A model generated the notes under the pieces. The model was not told where the DNA came from. It was given only the letters and a program-made list of their open reading frames with translations, and searched no databases. Source: Gammaproteobacteria bacterium (GTDB lineage: Bacteria > Pseudomonadota > Gammaproteobacteria > Steroidobacterales > Steroidobacteraceae). Taken from it: 64,000 nt of DNA. The position numbers and the translations under genes were made by a program. Each line of letters begins with the position of its first letter. Position 1 is the first letter of the stretch. The stretch is taken from positions 744,001-808,000 of the forward strand of contig JADJHU010000015.1 of NCBI GenBank assembly GCA_016707425.1, read 5' to 3'. Shown here piece after piece: positions 1 through 9,063 of the stretch.

Positions 1-1
1 C

Positions 2-1105
2 GTGCCGCAGGACATCGCAGGCGACGAGGAAAAGCTCGCCAGGAGGCGCATCTTCCCCGAGATCCGCAAGGCCGAGTCGAGGTATCTTGCGAGCCTGCTG
101 CGCTCGACGCTCGAGTCCTCGGGGCAGTGGGGCGCCGTGCGCGTCGTGCCTGCGGGCGTCGACTTCGTCGATGTGCTGGTGAGCGGACGCATCCTCGAGT
201 CGACCGGCAAGGTGCTCGCACTCGAGATCACGGCAACCGATTCGGTGGGGCGCACCTGGATCGCCCACAGGCGCTACGAGAGCGTGGCGGATGCCGGCTC
301 ATACAAGAGCACTGAGGCCCTCAAGGCCCGTGATCCCTTCCAGAATGTCTTCTCGCGCATCGCGAACGACCTGCTCGCGGCACGCGAGCAGCTCTCCCCT
401 GCGGCGCGCGAGGAGATCCGCCGTGTCACCGGGCTGCGCTTCGCGGCAGACCTCGCGCCGCAGGCCATGGGCAGCTATCTCGCGCGAGGCGGGGACGGGC
501 AGCTGCATGTCGCGCGGCTGCCGGCCGAGGGCGACCCTTTCGAGGCGCGTATCAGCCGTATCCGCGAGCGTGATGCGGGTGTCATCGACACGGTGAACGG
601 CTACTACGCGAATTTCGCCGAGCAGATGCAGAATTCCTATGGGGCGTGGCGCCAGGCGAGTTACACGGAAATCGAGAAGGAGGACCGCGCACGCACTCAG
701 GCCCGTACGCGCACCATCCTGGGTGCGGCGGCCGTGCTCGGCGCCATCTTCGTCCCTGACCAGTGCTCGCCCGAGGACTACAACTGCCGCCGCGTGCAGA
801 GCGCGGCGCGCACCGCGGCGACCGTCGGCGGCACGGCCGCGGTGCTCTCGGGCATCAAGAAGTTCTCCGATGCACGCGTGGCCGGTCAGGCCGTGAAGGA
901 GCTCGCGGAGAGCTTCCAGGGGGAAGTCAGCCCGCAGGTGGTGGATCTCGAGGGCCGGACACTGCGTCTGACGGGCAGCGCGGAGGAGCAGTACCGTGAG
1001 TGGCGACGCATCCTGCGCGAGCTCTATCTGGAGGAAGCCGGCGATGTCGTGACGCCGCCGGCGGCACCGGCGGCGCGAGCCACGGAGACGGATGCGTCGC
1101 GGTGA
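2..1105 (+). CDS. Envelope protein of unknown function, 5' end probably outside the window
   Basis: The reading frame is open from the first bases (a GTG at position 2) to a TGA at 1103-1105, giving 367 residues. No signal peptide or lipobox is seen at the visible N-terminus, so the real start is probably upstream. The first 150 residues alternate strands and helices like an outer-membrane-associated alpha/beta domain. A hydrophobic stretch near residues 238-250 is followed by a Cys-containing loop and an Ala/Gly-rich segment near 265-285. I do not recognise the family. It overlaps the kinase gene by 14 bases, which argues for co-transcription and a role in the kinase/PEGA/VWA operon that follows. 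Codon use matches its neighbours. It is probably real; function is not assignable. Confidence 0.7.
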   Translation: MPQDIAGDEEKLARRRIFPEIRKAESRYLASLLRSTLESSGQWGAVRVVPAGVDFVDVLVSGRILESTGKVLALEITATDSVGRTWIAHRRYESVADAGSYKSTEALKARDPFQNVFSRIANDLLAAREQLSPAAREEIRRVTGLRFAADLAPQAMGSYLARGGDGQLHVARLPAEGDPFEARISRIRERDAGVIDTVNGYYANFAEQMQNSYGAWRQASYTEIEKEDRARTQARTRTILGAAAVLGAIFVPDQCSPEDYNCRRVQSAARTAATVGGTAAVLSGIKKFSDARVAGQAVKELAESFQGEVSPQVVDLEGRTLRLTGSAEEQYREWRRILRELYLEEAGDVVTPPAAPAARATETDASR

Positions 1106-3125
1106 ATCCATGGCGCCATGGATGCGCGGCCGGCGGATCTGTAACCGTTTCACGCTCCTCGCAGAGCTCTCCACCGGTGGCACGACGGCGATCTGGCGTG
1201 CCCACGACGAAGACCGTGGCATCGACGTCGCACTGAAGATCCTGCCGCGCGCCGGGGAGACGCTGGCGTGGCACGCTTTCGGGCGCGAGCACAGCCTGGC
1301 ATCGCGGCTGGAACACCCGGGCATCCTGCGGGTGGAGGCGCCGCTGCGCGGCCCGGATGTCGTCGTCCTGCCGATGGAGTTCGCTGCGGGGGGCGATCTC
1401 ACCGGCCTGCGCGGCGGGTCCTGGCAGCGCATCGTGCCGCTCCTCATCGAGACTGCCGAGGCGCTCGACCATGCACACGGGCGCGGTGTCGTGCATCGCG
1501 ACCTGAAGCCGGGCAACGTGCTGCTCGACGGCGGCGGGCACGTGAAGCTCGCGGACTTCGGCGCTGCAGCGCTCGGCGAGTCATCGAGTGCCGAGGCGAC
1601 GCTCGGCACGCCGCTGCAGACAGGCTCTCCGTTCAGCGCCAGTCCCCAGCAGCTGCAAGGGGAGGCACCCACACCTGCCGACGATATCTACGGCCTGGGT
1701 GCGCTGGCCTATGAACTGCTCTCAGGGTATCCGCCGCACTTTCCGCAGCTCGACGCGCGACCTGGACCCGCGGCCCCCGTGCCGAAGCTCGTGGCGGCGC
1801 AGACGGCTCCGCCGCAGCTCATCACACTCGTCGAGCGCATGCTCGCGCAGGATCCTGCCGGGCGGCCCGACTCCATGCGCGCAGTGATCGAGGATCTGCA
1901 GTCATCGATGCCGGCCGCAGCACCGATGCAGATCACGCCGGCTCGCGGCCGCGCACGCTGGCCGTGGGTGGCGCTGGCGATGCTGCTCGCTGTCGCCGGC
2001 GCCGTATTCCACGAGCTGCCGCAGATTGCGGTGCCGCGGCTGGCGACACCTCCGGCTGCACCTGTGACGCATCCGGCGCCGCCGCGCAGCGTGACTCCTG
2101 AGGCGGCGGAGGCGCGCACGGCCGCGGCGCTCGAGGAACAGCTGCAGACCGGAGCGCGCGCGCTCACGGATCGGGAGCCCGCGCTTGCCCGCCAGGCTTT
2201 CAGGAGCGCGCTCAGCATCGATCCCGCGAGCCGCCGCGCAACCGACGGGCTGAGCCGGACGGACCGGCTCGATCAGGCACTCGCATTGCTGGCGCGTGCC
2301 GAGGCCGCACGCAGTGCGGGTGACGCCGCGCAGGCCGTGCCGCTCTATGAACAGGCGCTCGCCCTCGACGCCACGAACGACCGCGCCCGCTCCGGACTCG
2401 CGGCGGCACGCGCAGGAGTCCGCGATGAAGCCCATGCACGCCTCATCGGCGAGGGTCTCTCCGCACTGGCGGCCGGACGGTATCCGGCGGCGCATACAGC
2501 GTTCATGCGTGCCAGGTCGCTGCGACCGGGCAGCCGGGAAGCCGATGAAGGGCTCGAGCGTGTCGCACTCGCGAGCGAGGCCCGGGCCTACGGCGCCGAC
2601 CGCGATCGCATCGCGAGGCTCGAGTCCGAGGAGCGCTGGGAGGAGGCGCGTGTCGCCTATGAGCGGATCCTGGCGGCTGATCCGTCGATCGACTTCGCCC
2701 GCATCGGGCGCGGCCGTGCGGCGTCACGCGCCGAGCTCGCGGAGCGCCTGCAGCGTCTGATCGATCATCCAGCCCGACTGGGCGCCCCTGAGGTGCGCGC
2801 CGAAGCCGGTCGTCTGCTCGCGGGTGCGCGCTCAGCGCAACCCGCGGGGCCCGCCATCCGCTCGCAGATCTCGCGGCTCGAGGCTCTGCTGCCTGACTTC
2901 GGCAGACCCGTGCAGCTGGCCATGGAGTCCGATGATGCCACGCAGGTGTCCATCCAGCGCGTCGGGTCCTTCGGCACGTTCCGGCGTCTGGAGATCGAGC
3001 TGGTGCCGGGCAGGTACACCGTAGTCGGCACGCGCGAAGGCTACCGTGACGTGCGCCGCGACGTCACGATCGCTCCCGGGCAGCCCGTCCAGACGGTTAC
3101 CATCCGCTGCGTCGAGCGCATCTGA
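1092..3125 (+). CDS. Membrane Ser/Thr protein kinase with TPR and PEGA-like regions
   Basis: A 677-residue Hanks-type kinase that probably phosphorylates partner proteins of this operon. The ATP-binding Lys is K49 (motif ALKIL), the catalytic loop HRDLKPGN starts at H135, and DFG starts at D155, so the catalytic core is complete although the Gly-rich loop is degenerate (STGGTTAIW). A single membrane helix at about residues 288-309 separates the cytoplasmic kinase from an Ala-rich region of TPR-like repeats (about 335-600) and a C-terminal PEGA-like beta domain (about 610-677). The extracytoplasmic part could sense the envelope. ATG 1092 follows GGAGACGG. ATG 1110 is an alternative start that would remove the overlap with the previous gene. 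FHA domains encoded downstream are natural readers of its phosphorylation. Confidence 0.93.
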   Translation: MRRGESMAPWMRGRRICNRFTLLAELSTGGTTAIWRAHDEDRGIDVALKILPRAGETLAWHAFGREHSLASRLEHPGILRVEAPLRGPDVVVLPMEFAAGGDLTGLRGGSWQRIVPLLIETAEALDHAHGRGVVHRDLKPGNVLLDGGGHVKLADFGAAALGESSSAEATLGTPLQTGSPFSASPQQLQGEAPTPADDIYGLGALAYELLSGYPPHFPQLDARPGPAAPVPKLVAAQTAPPQLITLVERMLAQDPAGRPDSMRAVIEDLQSSMPAAAPMQITPARGRARWPWVALAMLLAVAGAVFHELPQIAVPRLATPPAAPVTHPAPPRSVTPEAAEARTAAALEEQLQTGARALTDREPALARQAFRSALSIDPASRRATDGLSRTDRLDQALALLARAEAARSAGDAAQAVPLYEQALALDATNDRARSGLAAARAGVRDEAHARLIGEGLSALAAGRYPAAHTAFMRARSLRPGSREADEGLERVALASEARAYGADRDRIARLESEERWEEARVAYERILAADPSIDFARIGRGRAASRAELAERLQRLIDHPARLGAPEVRAEAGRLLAGARSAQPAGPAIRSQISRLEALLPDFGRPVQLAMESDDATQVSIQRVGSFGTFRRLEIELVPGRYTVVGTREGYRDVRRDVTIAPGQPVQTVTIRCVERI

Positions 3126-3137
3126 GACACTCACTGC

Positions 3138-5594
3138 ATGAACGCTCCGGATTCCAGACGCGAGGCGGACGTGGCACGCATCCGTGTGCGTGAGCCCGCG
3201 GGAATCCGGGAACTCGGTTCGTCCCTGAGCTTTGGCGCCCGCGGGGCGGACGTGGTCGTGCCCGGTGCCCGCAGTGCCCGCGGGCTGGTGATCGCACGGA
3301 TCGAAGACGAATGGTGTGCCGTCCCGGAGGGCGATGAACCACTGCGCCTGAATGGCGAACGGCTTCCGGCGGCGCGTGAGCTGCGCGCGGGTGATACGCT
3401 CGCGCTGGGCGAGGCGCAGATCATCGTCGAGGATGCGAGACCCGATGCGCTTGCGATCGAGGTTCGACATCTCGTCGGCAATGCCACGATTCCGCCGCTC
3501 GACATCGATGCCGGCTCCGGGATTCCCGCCGAGGGCGATGAGCTCGAGATCCGTGCCCTGGACCTGTCGGGAAGGGGCTCGTCCGCCGAAGGTGTCCGGC
3601 GCCCTCCGGAGACATCACGGCGCCGGCTGTACGCGGCGGCAGCCGCCGCTCTGGCGCTCCTCGCGCTGGGGCTTGCGTTCGCCTCACTCACGGCGGTGCC
3701 GCTCGATCTGCACCCCGCCGCGGCCCGCGTGCGCACGCCGGACAGTCTCCTTTCGTGGCGCACGGGGGCGACGCTCTTCGTGCTGCCGGGCCGGCATCGC
3801 GTCCGTGCCGAGTTGCCCGGGTACCGTGCGGCCGAACGGCAGGTCCGGGTTTCCAGAGGCGAGGAACCGCCGCTCGTGCAGCTGAGCCTCACGAGGCTGC
3901 CCGGCCGGCTCACCGTGGACACGGGGCGCATTGCCGCGACGCTGCTCGTCGATGGCGTGGTCGCGGGGCAGTCGCCCGGGCCGATAGAGGTCCCCGAGGG
4001 ACGCCATGCGATCACCGTGCGGGCGCCGCGATATCTCGACCATGTCGCGGTGATGGATGTCGCCGGCGGCGGACGGGCGCAGACGCTCGGGGTGACACTG
4101 CAGCCGGCGTGGGGGACGCTGCATGTGCGCGTCGAGCCGGCCGGAGCGCAGATTGCTGCTGACGATCATCCGGTGGGGTCTGCGCCGCGCACGATCGAGC
4201 TCGATGCAGGCGTGCACCGCCTGCAACTCTCGGCGCCTGGCTACAAGACATGGGAGACGAGCGTGATGGTGCGCGCCGGCGAGACGCAGACCGTCGGGCC
4301 GGTGACCCTGGGGGCGCCCGATGCACGACTCAGCGTGCGTTCGACGCCGGAACGTGCACCGGTGCTCGTGGACGGGGTTTATCGTGGCCGCACGCCGCTC
4401 GATGTGGAACTGCCGGCCGGAGTGACGCACGAGATCAGCATCACTCGCGCGGGCTTCGCGACATTCACCCGCAGGGTGTTTGCGGCTGCCGGCGAGCGCA
4501 GTACGCTCGAGGCGCATCTCGAGGCGCAGAGAGGCAAAGTCTCCCTGCAGGGGGAGCCGATCGGGGCCGAGGTGCGGGTTGACGGGAATGCGCGCGGCGT
4601 GACGCCGCTCGAGCTCGAGCTGGGTGCGGGCGAGCATCGTGTCGAGGTGGCGAAGGCGGGCTTCGAACCTTTTGCGGCATCGGTTGCGGTCAGCGCGGAT
4701 CTGCCACGCACGCTCGAGTACCGGCTGCTGCCGACCGATAAGGCACTCGCGGCCCTGCAGACGGCCCCGACCATTTCCACGCGCAGCGGTTACGTGCTGC
4801 GACTCGTCACCGGTGGCAGCTTCGCGATGGGGAGCGAACGGAATGAACAGGGCCGGCGCCCGAACGAGGCCGTACTGCGCCCCGTGCGACTCACCCGCGC
4901 CTTCTACATCGGCAGTCACGAGGTGACGAATGCCGAGTTCCGGCGCTTCCGGCCGGGACACAAGTCCGGGTTCGTTGGCCAGCGCACCCTCGATCTCGAC
5001 AGCCAGCCGGTGGTCGCCGTCGGGTGGGAGGATGCTGCGGCCTACTGCAACTGGCTCTCCGCGCAGGATGGACTTGCTCCCGCCTATGAGACCCGCGGTG
5101 GCCGGCTTGTACTGAAAACGCCGGTCGGCGACGGCTATCGCCTGCCGACCGAGGCCGAGTGGGAGTTCGCGGCACGCTATGCTTCACCCGGGCGGTTTCG
5201 GCGTTTCGGCTGGGGTGACGCCCTGCCGGTGCCGGCCCAGGCGGGCAATCTCGCGGGCGCCGAGAGCGCCTCGCTCGTCGATGGCTCGCTCACCGGCTAT
5301 CGGGACGAGTTCGTGGTGAGCGCACCGGTCGGGCAGTTTGCCGCCAATGCGCTGGGTCTGCACGACATGGAAGGCAATGTCTCGGAGTGGGTCAACGATT
5401 TCTATTCGTCGTTCATCGCGGCGACGCCCGTCAGCGATCCGCTCGGACCCGAACAGGGTCTGTTGCATGTCGTGCGTGGTCCGGGCTGGCGTACGGCCAC
5501 GCCGGGTGAGCTGCGGCTCGCATCGCGTGCAGGGCGCGGGGAATCGGGCCCCGACACGGGATTTCGCATCGCCCGCTACCTCGATCCAGGCTGA
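3138..5594 (+). CDS. FHA-like/PEGA-repeat/FGE-like membrane protein
   Basis: An 818-residue protein starting 12 bases after the kinase gene. Residues 1-100 look like a degenerate FHA fold in the cytoplasm. A membrane helix lies at about 157-178. At least five PEGA-like beta repeats follow, starting near residues 190, 255, 325, 396 and 468, each with the VDG...G.TP...L.AG.H.V pattern. Residues 551-818 form a formylglycine-generating-enzyme-like (SUMF1/EgtB/PvdO superfamily) domain with the markers GGSFAMGS, EVTNAEF, RLPTEAEWEFAAR and GNVSEWVND. The C-terminal part (RGPGWR...GFRIARY) contains no cysteine, so the copper-binding Cys pair of true FGE is absent. The domain is more likely structural or ligand-binding than a sulfatase activator. 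It probably spans from cytoplasmic phospho-signalling to the periplasm. Confidence 0.88.
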   Translation: MNAPDSRREADVARIRVREPAGIRELGSSLSFGARGADVVVPGARSARGLVIARIEDEWCAVPEGDEPLRLNGERLPAARELRAGDTLALGEAQIIVEDARPDALAIEVRHLVGNATIPPLDIDAGSGIPAEGDELEIRALDLSGRGSSAEGVRRPPETSRRRLYAAAAAALALLALGLAFASLTAVPLDLHPAAARVRTPDSLLSWRTGATLFVLPGRHRVRAELPGYRAAERQVRVSRGEEPPLVQLSLTRLPGRLTVDTGRIAATLLVDGVVAGQSPGPIEVPEGRHAITVRAPRYLDHVAVMDVAGGGRAQTLGVTLQPAWGTLHVRVEPAGAQIAADDHPVGSAPRTIELDAGVHRLQLSAPGYKTWETSVMVRAGETQTVGPVTLGAPDARLSVRSTPERAPVLVDGVYRGRTPLDVELPAGVTHEISITRAGFATFTRRVFAAAGERSTLEAHLEAQRGKVSLQGEPIGAEVRVDGNARGVTPLELELGAGEHRVEVAKAGFEPFAASVAVSADLPRTLEYRLLPTDKALAALQTAPTISTRSGYVLRLVTGGSFAMGSERNEQGRRPNEAVLRPVRLTRAFYIGSHEVTNAEFRRFRPGHKSGFVGQRTLDLDSQPVVAVGWEDAAAYCNWLSAQDGLAPAYETRGGRLVLKTPVGDGYRLPTEAEWEFAARYASPGRFRRFGWGDALPVPAQAGNLAGAESASLVDGSLTGYRDEFVVSAPVGQFAANALGLHDMEGNVSEWVNDFYSSFIAATPVSDPLGPEQGLLHVVRGPGWRTATPGELRLASRAGRGESGPDTGFRIARYLDPG

Positions 5595-5605
5595 GAGGAG
5601 GATTC

Positions 5606-5773
5606 GTGCGTCGCACCTGGCATCTGATCATTTTCACGGCACTCATCTCACTGCTCTGCTGGGCGGCGACGCTCATCGGTGTGCAGGCGCTCGCGCAGAG
5701 TCCGGCGGACTCCGCGCCTGCCGATGAGCGTGGTTCCGCCGACAACAGCGTCAGTTTCCCCGTCGACATATGA
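5606..5773 (+). CDS. Small single-span membrane protein
   Basis: A 55-residue ORF from GTG 5606 behind a strong Shine-Dalgarno sequence (GAGAGGAGG, 5593-5601), stopping at TGA 5771-5773 within the ATG of the next gene (ATGA overlap). After a short RRTWHL start it has one hydrophobic helix (about residues 6-30) ending ALAQ, then a polar tail of about 25 residues. This may be either an uncleaved anchor or a signal peptide. The RBS, the exact overlap and the operon position support it. It sits directly before the MotA/TolQ-like channel gene, so it may be a small accessory subunit. No family recognised. Confidence 0.7.
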   Translation: MRRTWHLIIFTALISLLCWAATLIGVQALAQSPADSAPADERGSADNSVSFPVDI

Positions 5774-6567
5774 ACCGTCGCTATCCGGGCGAGTTTCTCT
5801 TCAGCGTTTTTGCGCTCGCGATCGCCACGATTCTCGTGCATGCGTTCTACGTGCTGCACGTGCGCCCGATGGCCCAGGCGGTCCTGACCCAGCAGCGGCA
5901 GGCGACCCTGCGTGACCCGCTGTACGTGCCCGAGCGTTCGCTGTACATCATCGTCAAGGACTACGAGCAGGAGGCCGAGATCATCCTGATGATCTGGGCG
6001 CTCGCCATCATGGGCTACAAGGCCCTCGAGCAGCGACGCGAGCGCCGGGCGCTCGATGCGGAACTGCTCGCCCTGCCCGAGGGGAAGAAGATCCTGCCCG
6101 AGGACACGCGCGAGTACTCACGCAGACTCGAGACGCTGCCGGCGGACGAACGCTCGCTGCTCGTCCCGCGGGCACTGCTGGCCGCACTCGCCCGTTTCGG
6201 CGCCACGCGCAACGTGCAGGATGTGTCTACGGTGGCGCACGGCGTGTGCCAGTCGGAGGCGGAGCGGCTCGACTCCGAGATGTCCATGATCCGCTACATT
6301 GCCTGGGCGATCCCCGCGATCGGCTTCATCGGTACGGTCCGGGGTATCGGCGATGCGCTCTCGGAAGCGCACAAGGCGGTCACGGGCGATATCTCCGGTG
6401 TCACCGAAGGCCTTGGGGTCGCCTTCAACTCGACGCTGGTGGCGCTGCTGCTGTCCATTCTTCTGATGTTCCTGCTGCATCAGCTGCAGCGTACCCAGGA
6501 GCGGCTGGTGCTCGACGCCGAAACCTGGCTCGATCAGGCCGTGATCCGCAACATGCAGGCACTCTGA
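5770..6567 (+). CDS. MotA/TolQ/ExbB-family proton channel protein
   Basis: A 265-residue inner-membrane protein. N-terminal helices lie at about residues 10-30 and 70-85, followed by a cytoplasmic charged segment rich in Arg/Glu. The family signature is the last helix pair: a helix starting MIRYIAWAIPAIGFIGTV (about 175-193) and one starting GLGVAFNSTLVALLLSIL (about 213-235), the typical TolQ/ExbB/MotA core. In known family members this subunit surrounds a dimer of an ExbD/TolR/MotB partner and converts proton flow into motion or force. No ordinary ExbD/TolR gene is visible nearby, but the two VWA proteins encoded downstream carry an ExbD-like N-terminal helix and are the obvious partner candidates. 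It is translationally coupled to the small protein before it. Confidence 0.93.
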   Translation: MNRRYPGEFLFSVFALAIATILVHAFYVLHVRPMAQAVLTQQRQATLRDPLYVPERSLYIIVKDYEQEAEIILMIWALAIMGYKALEQRRERRALDAELLALPEGKKILPEDTREYSRRLETLPADERSLLVPRALLAALARFGATRNVQDVSTVAHGVCQSEAERLDSEMSMIRYIAWAIPAIGFIGTVRGIGDALSEAHKAVTGDISGVTEGLGVAFNSTLVALLLSILLMFLLHQLQRTQERLVLDAETWLDQAVIRNMQAL

Positions 6568-6578
6568 ACGGCGCACCG

Positions 6579-7949
6579 GTGCTCGCTATCGCACTCGATG
6601 ATCGCGCACTCGCCATGGCTGTCGATGGCGAGCTGCGCAGCCTCCAGCCCTCCGTGGTGTATCGGGACGGGGGCGGCGAGCGCACGGGGCGACCGGCGTG
6701 GGACGTGCAGAGGGAGCATCCCACTCAGGTCGCGACGGACCACTGGGCGGAGCTTGCGCGCGAGCCGGTGCCACCAGCGGCGGCGGCGCTCGCCACGGCG
6801 GAGCTGCGTGAGCGTCTGGCGACCTTGCCTGGAAGCGGGGTGACGGAGAATCCGCCCTCGTGGCTGCTCGCGCCCGCGACATTCGAAGCGGGCGCGCTCG
6901 GCGCCGTTCTCAGTATTGCCCGTGCCGCCGGACTGGCGCCAGCCGGGTTCGTCGACGCCAGCGTCGTCACGACCGCGGCGCTCGGTCTCGAGGGTCCGGT
7001 GCTCGTGCTGGAGCTCGGGCTGCATCATCTCGCGGCCACCACCGTGATTTGCGGCGACCGGGTGCGCCGCGGCCGGGTGAGTGTCGGGCAGTGCGGGGGG
7101 CTGATCGATCTCTACCAGGGCTGGCTGCAGATGATCGCCGCGGCGATGGTAAAGCGCACACGCTTCGATCCGCTGCACGAAGGATCCACGGAGCAGCAGC
7201 TCTTTTCTGCTCTGCCGGCACTCGCGCGCGAGGCGGCCGGCTGCGGCATGGCGCGCGCGACGCTGGAGGTGCGTGGCGAATGCTTCGAGGTGGAGCTCAG
7301 TCGCGACCAGTTCGCACAGGCGGCCCGTGACCTGTATCGAGAGCTGCTGAGGCTCGTGCACGAGCTGCGACCGGCTGGAATGGCGCTCACGATTGTTGCA
7401 CCCGCCGTGATGGCAGAGCTTCCGGGTCTGCGCGCGGAGCTCGAGCAGCTCTCCGGTTGTGAGCTCGTCGCGATCTACGACGGTCTCGCGGCCGTGGCCG
7501 CCACGCGACTCCGGGCGCCCCTTGTCGGCGCCTCTGCCGAGTGTGTGCCGCTGCTGCGCGCCCTGCCGCGCCGCGCCTCGGTGGTCGTGCCGGAGTCCGC
7601 GATTGCCGCGCGGTGGCGCCTCGGGAGCGCCGCGGGGGCACTGCGCCGGCCCACACATCTCCTTTTCGCAGGGCGGGCGGTGGAACTCGGGGAGGGTCCG
7701 CTGGAGATCGGTCGCGACCACGCGGTCGCGGCGGGTGCGATCAGACTCCCCGAGGGGCTGGCCGGCGTCTCGCGCCGGCATTGCAGCCTGCGGCGCGAGG
7801 GCGACGGCGTGCTGCTGATCGATCACAGCCGCTTCGGCACGCGGGTGAACGGCGAGCGGGTCGCAGGGCGCGTGCAGCTGCATGCCGGCGATCGTCTGCG
7901 TATTGGCGATCCCGGCGTCGAGCTCGACCTGATCGCCGTGGGCGAGTGA
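6579..7949 (+). CDS. Hsp70/actin-fold-like protein with C-terminal FHA domain
   Basis: Start chosen at GTG 6579, 11 bases after the channel gene; the open frame continues upstream but only overlaps that gene. The 456-residue product begins AIALDDRALAMAVDG, like the first phosphate loop of an actin/Hsp70-fold ATPase. A second strand (GPVLVLELGLHHLAATTV) sits near residue 137, where Hsp70-like proteins have phosphate loop 2. A segment near 290-305 (IYDGLAAVAATRL) resembles the adenosine loop. The last about 90 residues are a clear FHA domain: EIGRD, VSRRHCSL, then a FGTRVNGERV turn. FHA domains bind phosphothreonine, so this protein may read phosphorylation by the operon's kinase. The ATPase-fold assignment is from pattern alone; the FHA assignment is firm. 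Confidence 0.85.
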   Translation: MLAIALDDRALAMAVDGELRSLQPSVVYRDGGGERTGRPAWDVQREHPTQVATDHWAELAREPVPPAAAALATAELRERLATLPGSGVTENPPSWLLAPATFEAGALGAVLSIARAAGLAPAGFVDASVVTTAALGLEGPVLVLELGLHHLAATTVICGDRVRRGRVSVGQCGGLIDLYQGWLQMIAAAMVKRTRFDPLHEGSTEQQLFSALPALAREAAGCGMARATLEVRGECFEVELSRDQFAQAARDLYRELLRLVHELRPAGMALTIVAPAVMAELPGLRAELEQLSGCELVAIYDGLAAVAATRLRAPLVGASAECVPLLRALPRRASVVVPESAIAARWRLGSAAGALRRPTHLLFAGRAVELGEGPLEIGRDHAVAAGAIRLPEGLAGVSRRHCSLRREGDGVLLIDHSRFGTRVNGERVAGRVQLHAGDRLRIGDPGVELDLIAVGE

Positions 7950-7962
7950 GCGGAATACCCAC

Positions 7963-9063
7963 GTGGCCAGGAAGCGTCGTCAGGCCGAGGTGTTCAGCCT
8001 CTCCTTCCTGGACGTCATCTGCTGCGGATTCGGGGCCGTGGTGCTCTTCTACTCGGTACTCAGTGCCCAGAGTGGCGTCGAACGCCTCCGGCGCACGGAG
8101 GACCTCACGGCGCAGGTGAACCGCCTCGAGGAGCAAGTGCTCGAGGGCACGCGCAACTTGGTCGTGCTGCGCAATACGCTCGAGAAGACCGAGACGGACA
8201 CGACGCGCGCCGCGGCGCGCACCACCCGCGTCGTCGAGGAGCTCGCGCAGAGGCGCGAGCAGTCGTCGGTCTACGACCAGGCGAGCCTCGCGCGGCGCGA
8301 GCGTATCGAGAAACTGAAGGCGGACATCAAGGCGCTCGAAGAGAGCACGCGGCGCCTCGAGGCGGGCAGCGTGGATCGGGCCCCGCCAGGAGAGCGCATC
8401 CGGTCCTTCCGCGGCACGGGTGACCGGCGTTACGTCACGGGCCTGAAGATGCAGGGCAGGCGCATCCTGATTCTGCTGGATCGCTCGGCCAGCATGATGG
8501 ATGAGGACATCGTCAGGGTGATCGTGCTGCGCAATTCGAAGGAGGAACTCCGCCGCGCCGCCCCCAAGTGGCGACGCGCCATCGATACTGCGGACTGGCT
8601 CCTCACCCAGCTTCCCGCTGGCAGCCAGTTCCAGATCTACGCCTTCAACACCGCAGCCGAGCCTCTCGTGGCCGGCGCCGCGGGTGGCTGGCTGCAGGCC
8701 GGGGACGCGCCGGCGATATCGGGCGCGGTCGATGCACTGCATCGCGCCACGCCCGAGGGCGGCACGAGTCTGATCAACGCCTTTGCCGCGATTCGGAGGC
8801 TCTCGCCCGCACCAGACCAGGTCGTGCTGATCACCGATCATCTGCCGACCCAGGGTGCGAGCGCGCCGGCGGTGCGCCGCCATGTCGATGCGCGCGGAAG
8901 GGAGCGGCTGTTCGACGAGGCGATCCGCACGCTGCCCGAGGGTCTGCGTCTCGATGTGGTGCTGCTGCCGATGAAAGGCGACTATCCGGCTGCCTGGCGC
9001 TTCTGGCAGCTCGCCATCGCGCGTGGCGGAGCGTACCTCATGCCGTCGCGGGACTGGCCGTGA
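7963..9063 (+). CDS. VWA-domain protein with ExbD/TolR-like N-terminal membrane helix (copy 1)
   Basis: A 366-residue product from GTG 7963. Residues 7-34 contain the motif EVFSLSFLDVICCGFGA followed by a hydrophobic run; the FLDV core resembles the Asp-bearing helix start of ExbD/TolR. A long charged coiled-coil stretch covers about residues 45-140. A von Willebrand A domain follows, with the MIDAS motif DRSAS at D173 and the later TPEGGTSL and ITDHLPT elements. Topology would be N-in/C-out, placing the coiled coil and VWA domain in the periplasm. Its stop overlaps the start of a paralogue with the same N-terminal motif. Both probably partner the MotA/TolQ-like protein; that is inference. 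The N-terminal motif is one I recall only from uncharacterised VWA proteins. Confidence 0.88.
   Translation: MARKRRQAEVFSLSFLDVICCGFGAVVLFYSVLSAQSGVERLRRTEDLTAQVNRLEEQVLEGTRNLVVLRNTLEKTETDTTRAAARTTRVVEELAQRREQSSVYDQASLARRERIEKLKADIKALEESTRRLEAGSVDRAPPGERIRSFRGTGDRRYVTGLKMQGRRILILLDRSASMMDEDIVRVIVLRNSKEELRRAAPKWRRAIDTADWLLTQLPAGSQFQIYAFNTAAEPLVAGAAGGWLQAGDAPAISGAVDALHRATPEGGTSLINAFAAIRRLSPAPDQVVLITDHLPTQGASAPAVRRHVDARGRERLFDEAIRTLPEGLRLDVVLLPMKGDYPAAWRFWQLAIARGGAYLMPSRDWP

Noticed and set aside
299..1672. Long antisense open frame (457 codons), and similar ones at 3684-4961, 6534-7883, 18001-19719 and 39686-41146
   Set aside because: They lie opposite well-supported genes, have Arg/Pro/Ala/His-rich translations without motifs, and are expected in GC-rich DNA where antisense stops are rare.
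3138..5594. Sulfatase-activating FGE enzyme
   Set aside because: The domain lacks the C-terminal catalytic cysteine pair and no sulfatase gene is nearby.
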